Origin: Kalaharituber pfeilii
Taxonomy: Eukaryota; Ascomycota; Pezizomycetes; Pezizales; Pezizaceae
Direction: 5' to 3'
DNA length: 64,000 bases
Assembly: GCA_015179045.1 (NCBI GenBank)
Contig: WHUZ01000133.1
Coordinates: forward strand, 53,758 to 117,757
A program made the position numbers and the translations under genes. Position 1 is the first letter of the stretch; every line of letters starts with the position of its first letter. Shown in pieces: positions 59,040-64,000 of the stretch. The notes under the pieces are model-generated. The model saw only the letters and a list, made by a program, of their open reading frames with translations, did no database searches and was not told where the DNA came from.

Positions 59040-59535
59040 TACAAGACATAAGATAGGTAGGAGAGGGAAGGGAGTAGGAGAGGCGGTAGGAGATGTGATA
59101 AGAGGAGGCTTACAAAGAGGCTAAAGAGGAGGCAGTAGGGCAGGTGGTAGGAGAATGGAAGGGGGTACAGGCAGAAATGCGATCTGGAGGTGTATAGAGG
59201 AGGAGTTGGAGGAGGGGTTGTGGCAAATAGCACTGCCGAGATTAGGGGGTATAGTGAGCCATGCAAGAGGCGGGTGGGAGCGGCAATAGAAGGAGCTGTC
59301 AGCGAGGCTGTTGGGTAGGCAATGGGAGGGGGATGCGGGGGAGAGGCGATAGCAGATACGAAAGGTGCCGGAAGCAGTTGTCATAGATGCAGCGGTGCAA
59401 GAGGCAATGGGAGAGGGACAGCGGGGAAGAAGCGGTGGAGGGAGGTGGAGTGGATATTCCGCGGGCAAGGCGGTGTGAGAGGCAGTGGGGTGGGAGGGAA
59501 AGGGAGGGGGTTCAAGGGGACTCGGAGATGGAGTT
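59040..59535. repeat. Purine-rich degenerate minisatellite
   Basis: About 490 bp with strong A+G strand bias and loose repeats of GGCAGT/GGGGAGG/GAGGCGGTAGG. It adjoins the 16-bp array and may be an older, decayed version. Open frames here are compositional. Confidence 0.55.
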
Positions 59536-60780
59536 GTCTACTTTTGCTCTACATAGCAGTAGTGATAGAAGTAGCAACAACAGGCCATGGGGAGCCGGTA
59601 TAGAAATGAGCGCCCCGGTTCAAATTTGAATTGGAGAAGAGAATTGTCCAGCATCTAAAAGACGGAATGTGATGCTCCAGTTCGATATAACTAAATTCCG
59701 GTGGACTCAGGCTAACCAGTTTTTCATTTTTCATTTCTATTTTTTTTACCTTCCCTGGCTCTGAGTCCTGAGAAAGTGGCGCCAGGCGACTAGGTTGCGG
59801 TGTTTCGCTGGATGTCAAACAGAGTTTTGGGCAGTCCATCACCCGCGGACCTCCGGAGCCATGGCTGCGACAGTCATTTGTGGTGCGGACAGGACGGCGA
59901 TGCATGCGATAGGGAGGACGGAAGCAGCGCTGCTGGGCTCAAGGCTTAATAGACTTACTACATACATACATGCATACTCCTTACGCGCCTCCGTCTCATC
60001 CGCCCCGTACGCCGCCCTCCCGGAGCGCCACCAGCCTGACCATTGAGACATACAGCTGTCTGAGTTTCTCGCTTGTAATTCCCACCCCGTCCTAGCCATC
60101 CAGCGAGGTTCCGCAGGGCCCTGGACTTCGCAAGCCTCCCCTCTCCATATGGTCTGAATGTGAACTTAATATGCTGTCGTGCTCCACGCGCAACATCTAC
60201 ATGATCTGAGGTGCTCCCTTCAACACTGTGATCAGGCGCTGAGTTTTTTTTTCCTCTACTACCCTTACCTTGGACCCCCGACTTCGGTTAACACCTCGGC
60301 GGTTATTCCTTATGCTATGCTCCTTCTATGTTCCCTAGGCGCCTGACTGGCTTCTCCATAAGAAGTCATCTCCATATGGGTTCTCCATATTGTACCTCCA
60401 CTGGTCTCCTTCACTAAATCGCTGCGCTGCTGGTGCTACTGCAATAAGTAGCATTACTGGAAACCCTTGGGCACTCCATTGCACATCACGCTCCCTTCCC
60501 GTCATTTCCCAATTCTACTGCATGTGGAACTGCCTTGGTGCTGTAACCTGCCGCACGCAACGGCTTTCCCAGACAAGGTTTCACCGTCTCAATATGCCTG
60601 ATAGCTGCCATCCTAATGTCAAATAATAATAGTTGAACGAGACTACGTATAAAAATGCATGCAACATGAAGTGTAGGAAATAGAGCGTAGTTATAGAATA
60701 CAATCTTAATTATGATAAAGCTAGTTAGTTGGTCTGAACATGAAGATAATGCGATAAAAAAAAAGTATTGAAAACAAGCA
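59536..60780. other. No gene seen
   Basis: No motif-bearing frame or RNA gene recognised. Confidence 0.4.
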
Positions 60781-60786
60781 AGTTTC

Positions 60787-60851
60787 TTTATTATTATTAT
60801 TATTTTTATATATTATCATCACTCGTGTGCTGTCCAATGGGCTATGACGAG
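60787..60851 (-). mobile_element. Solo LINE tail B, diverged
   Basis: TTA-rich run, TATTATCATCACTCGTGTGC, TGTCCAATGGGCTATGACGAG. Paired changes relative to other copies (TCC-AAT-GGG) keep the inner stem. TSD not seen. Confidence 0.7.
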
Positions 60852-60987
60852 AATAATTACATAGGAAAGTAAGGAAATAAAAATAGAACAGATAAGAAAA
60901 TAAAATATAAAATAAACGGAAAGACCCTAATCAATCACCCCGACCTAAGAAAAAAACAATTAAGATTGTTTAGAAATGTCGAGATGA

Positions 60988-63900
60988 TCATTCATGTTTT
61001 GTGGCAAGATTCCCAATGTCCACCTGTTCCTTAGGCTCGTTTGCTTGCTTCAAATATGCTTCCACCAGTAGTTGTGCTATTTCGTGGTTTCCCTCTTTTA
61101 GAGCTGCAGCAATTGAACATGTGGTCTCTGTGTTAGTTTGTTCCAATGTCGCGGTGGCGTGGGATAGCTTATCGAAGCCATGATTCGAATGGCAACCTTC
61201 ATGGCCCACAAGAGCATTCTTTGCCAACAGGACTTTGATAGTTTCGAGAGCATCCTGATGTACTAAATTCTGGAGTTTCAACATAGAAATTGAAGCTGCA
61301 TGTAGAAGGGGCATTCGTCCTCCATTATCACGTCTGTTTACCTCAGCTCCTGCTGCTATAAGCTGCTGTACAAACTCGGCATGGCCCATTTCTGCAGCCA
61401 AGTGCAAGGGTGTCTTTCCATCTTTATTGCCTATATTGACCTGTGCGCCAGCTGCTAAGAGCTGCTTCAAAACCTCGACACGGCCTCCTTGTGCAGCGAG
61501 GTGCAAGGATGCCATCTCGAAATATGTTTTATCAACGCTGTTGACCTCCGCTCCTGCTTTTAGGAGCTTCTCTATAACCCCGACATGGCCTCCTTTTGCG
61601 GCATAGTGCAATGGCGCCCTCATATTTAGGTTGCCTCTGTTGACCTCCGCTCCAGCTTTTAGGAGCTGCTCTACAACCTCGACATGGCCTCCTTCTGCAG
61701 CATAGTGTAAGGGTGCCCTCATATTGAAGTTGCCTCTGTGCACCTCCACTCCTGCTCCTAGGAGCTGCTCTACAACCTCGTCATGGCCTTCTTCTGCAGC
61801 GTAGCGCAAGGGTGACCTCATACCAAAGTCGCCGCGGTTGACCTCCGCTCCTGCTGCTAGGAGCTGCTTTACAACCTCGACATGGCCTCCTTGTGCAGCG
61901 TGGTGCAAGGGTGCCCTCATCCCAAAGTCGGCTCTGTTGACCTCCGCTCCTACTGCTAGAAGCTGCTTTACAACCTCGACATGGCCTCCTTGTGCAGCAT
62001 GGTGCAAGGGCATCTTTCCATCTTTATTGACTGTGTTGGTCTTTATTCCTGCTTCCAGGAGCTGCCTTACAACCCCGACATGGCCTCCTTCTGCAGCATG
62101 GTGCAAGGGTGTCTTCCCATTGGCTTGACCCATTCTGTTTACCTCCGCTCCGGCTTTAAAAAGCAGCTTTACAACCTCGATATGGCCCATTTCTGCGGCG
62201 CAGTGCCATGGTGTTTTCCAATCTGATATATCAACGCTGTTGATCTCGGCCCCTGCTGCTAGGAACTGCTGTATAACCTCTACATGGCCTCCTTCTGCTG
62301 CATAGTGCAAGGGTGACTTCCTATCTTTATCACTTCTATTGATGTCCGCTCTTGCTGCGAGAAGCTGCTTTACAGCCTCGACATGGCCGCCTTCTGCAGC
62401 GTAGTGTAAGGATATCTTCCTATCTTTATCACCTCCGTTGATGTCCGCTCTTGCTGCCAGAAGCTGTTTTACAACCTCGACATGGCCGCCTTCTGCAGCG
62501 TAGTGTAAGGATGTCTTCCTATCTTTATCACCTCCGTTGATGTCCGCTCTTGCTGCAAGAAGCTGCTTTACAACCTCGACATGGCCGCCTTCTGCAGCGT
62601 AGTGTAAGGATGTCTTCCTATTTTATCACCTCCGTTGATGTCCGCTCTTGCTGCAAGAAGCTGCTTTACAACCTTGACACGACCGCCTTCTGCAGCGTAG
62701 TGTAAGGGCGTCTTCCTATCTTTATCACCTTCGTTGATGTCCCTGTTGCTGCAAGAAGCTGTTTTATAACTTTGACATGACCTCCCTCCACAGCGTAGCA
62801 TAAGGGCTCTTGTCGAAATATATCCTTGCAGTTGACCTGTGCTCCTGCTCCTAGAAGCTGCTTTACAACCTCGATATGGCCTCCTGTTGCAGCGCAATGC
62901 AAAGGTGTCTTCTCCTCTTCATCAACGCTGTTGACTTCTGCTCCTGCTGCTAGGAGCTGCTTTACAACCGCGATATGACCCTCTCTTGCAGAAGAGTGCA
63001 AGGGTGCCGCTCGACGGTAGCTAGTGGTGTTGACTGCTGCTCCTGCTTCTAGCAGCTGTTGTACAACTTCCACATGGCCTCCTTCTGCTGCATAGTACAA
63101 AGGTGTCCTGCCATCTTTATCGTATTTGTTAAGCTCCGCTCCTGCTCCTAGAAGCTGCTTGACAACCTCCATATGTTCATTTCGGACTGCACAAGATAAT
63201 GCATCAGAAGGAATTTGACCTAAACCAGCTCCGGTCTTAAACTCCCTCTATCTATAATATAACTGAGAATTCTCACTTGTCCAGCATTAGCAGCCTCTGT
63301 TAGTAAGGAGCTCCAATTCACTGGAGCTCCTGCAAGCACAAGTCTCTCAAAAATCAATAGATGGCCTCCAGCACATGCAGAATGAAGTGCTTTGCGCAGA
63401 TATTCTGGATTGTGATTAACCTCCACTCCAATCTGTAATAAATGTTCAACAGTTCGTAGGTGACCGCTTGTTGAAGCAGCCATGAGAGCCGTTTCTTTTT
63501 CACCTGTTTCATGCAAGTGAAATTCATAGTCCAACTCTGAGCCTCGGTTGAGATAGAACATTATAAGATAAGGCCAAGTGCAGCTGAGACTAGGAGAGGC
63601 ATCTCAGAAACTTCATATTCATACTTTGTGCCAGAAGAACTTTGCATCAGAAAGCTTTGAACATATTCAGTAGGGGAAACGCCATCTGAGGCAATCTCTT
63701 TGAAATACCAGTTGAACTAGTGCCTGATGTGAGTTCTGAACTGCCCATTTTAAAGCACTCATAATGAGGGTCACATGCTATTGATGGTGAATCTGATGGC
63801 ACGGGAGTTTGATCCAGCTAGACTCATCAAGAACCAAGTCTCGGAACCATCTCCAATGTAGTCCCTTATCTATGGAGGATTGACTGGCTTGCTGGTAGTG

Positions 63901-64000
63901 TTTCGCAATGATGCAGCCAGTTTTTGCTAACATAATCAAGCAAAGTAGACTTCTGCATCTGAGGCTGGATGCATCTGTGCCTGTACTTAGTTTTGGAGAG
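60988..64000 (-). pseudogene. Decayed NACHT-ankyrin-type gene, 3' part (runs off the right edge)
   Basis: From the stop at 60988 upward, more than 20 ankyrin repeats of 33 codons (GGHVEVVKQLLAAGAEVN, MRAPLHYAAEGG) fill the minus strand to about 63560. The C-terminal tail has EAYLKQANEPKEQVDIG. Unit spacing is 99 bp, except two steps that are one base short (98 bp near 62620; 197 bp over two units, break near 62742). Each puts the next repeats in another frame. A third break lies near 63235. Upstream, LLDYVSKNWLHHCETL (about 63895-63925) resembles the segment before the ankyrins in fungal NACHT receptors, again followed by stops. NACHT would lie beyond the window. Sequencing error is the alternative, but several independent breaks favour decay. 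Confidence 0.75.

Noticed and set aside
1..64000. CRISPR arrays, bacterial operons or prokaryotic insertion sequences
   Set aside because: The direct repeats present are tandem or dispersed without spacer regularity. Gene structure is eukaryotic, with spliceosomal introns.

Overview
The window looks like TE-rich nuclear DNA from a filamentous ascomycete (Pezizomycotina). A Pezizomycetes or truffle-like genome would fit the low gene density, but that finer placement is a guess. The reasons are introns of about 50-80 bp with GT..AG ends, a Kre9/Knh1-type GPI-anchored wall protein, a fungal STAND (NACHT-ankyrin) receptor, a nuclear tRNA with an intron after the anticodon, and many LINE, MITE and LTR relics. 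Only four protein genes look intact in 64 kb. Most of the sequence is repeats and decayed transposons.

Layout. 0-2.2 kb: a degenerate satellite of roughly 320-365 bp units, split by a 920-bp A-tailed retroelement with a perfect 14-bp target-site duplication (TSD). 2.2-10 kb: no gene; a 783-bp TA-flanked pogo-like MITE with a smaller inverted repeat nested inside. 10.0-11.1 kb: three-exon GPI-anchored Ser/Thr-rich protein. 12.6-13.1 kb: a MITE of about 450 bp, with an inverted second copy at 39.6-40.1 kb. 14.1-16.4 kb: single-exon DUF2235/Tle1-like alpha/beta hydrolase. 16.4-25.5 kb: no gene, but an inverted pair of an unknown coding-like repeat flanking a Ty3/Gypsy reverse transcriptase relic. 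25.5-41.9 kb: a LINE graveyard with four or five relics, an extremely AT-rich 620-bp block and many solo LINE tails. 42.0 kb: intron-containing tRNA-Asn(GTT). 43.8-44.4 kb: four-TM MARVEL-like protein. 45.3-46.1 kb: broken OTT_1508-like deaminase. 48.6-53.8 kb: eight-exon NACHT-ankyrin receptor of about 1,564 aa. 53.8-61 kb: no gene, minisatellites. 61.0 kb to the right edge: a second NACHT-ankyrin-type gene, decayed by frameshifts.

Two themes stand out. First, roughly twenty short insertions carry only the terminal hairpin plus A-tail of one of two retroelement tails. Several have clean 10-14 bp TSDs, and the shortest keeps only about 29 nt of non-A sequence. One tail (B) is demonstrably the 3' end of the local LINE. 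Second, there are two STAND ankyrin genes on the same strand. The intact one has about 18 nearly identical 34-aa ankyrin repeats, in which variation appears concentrated at a few positions. That is the pattern expected of rapidly evolving fungal immune or allorecognition receptors.

All exon joins are read from splice signals and frame only. No database search was possible.
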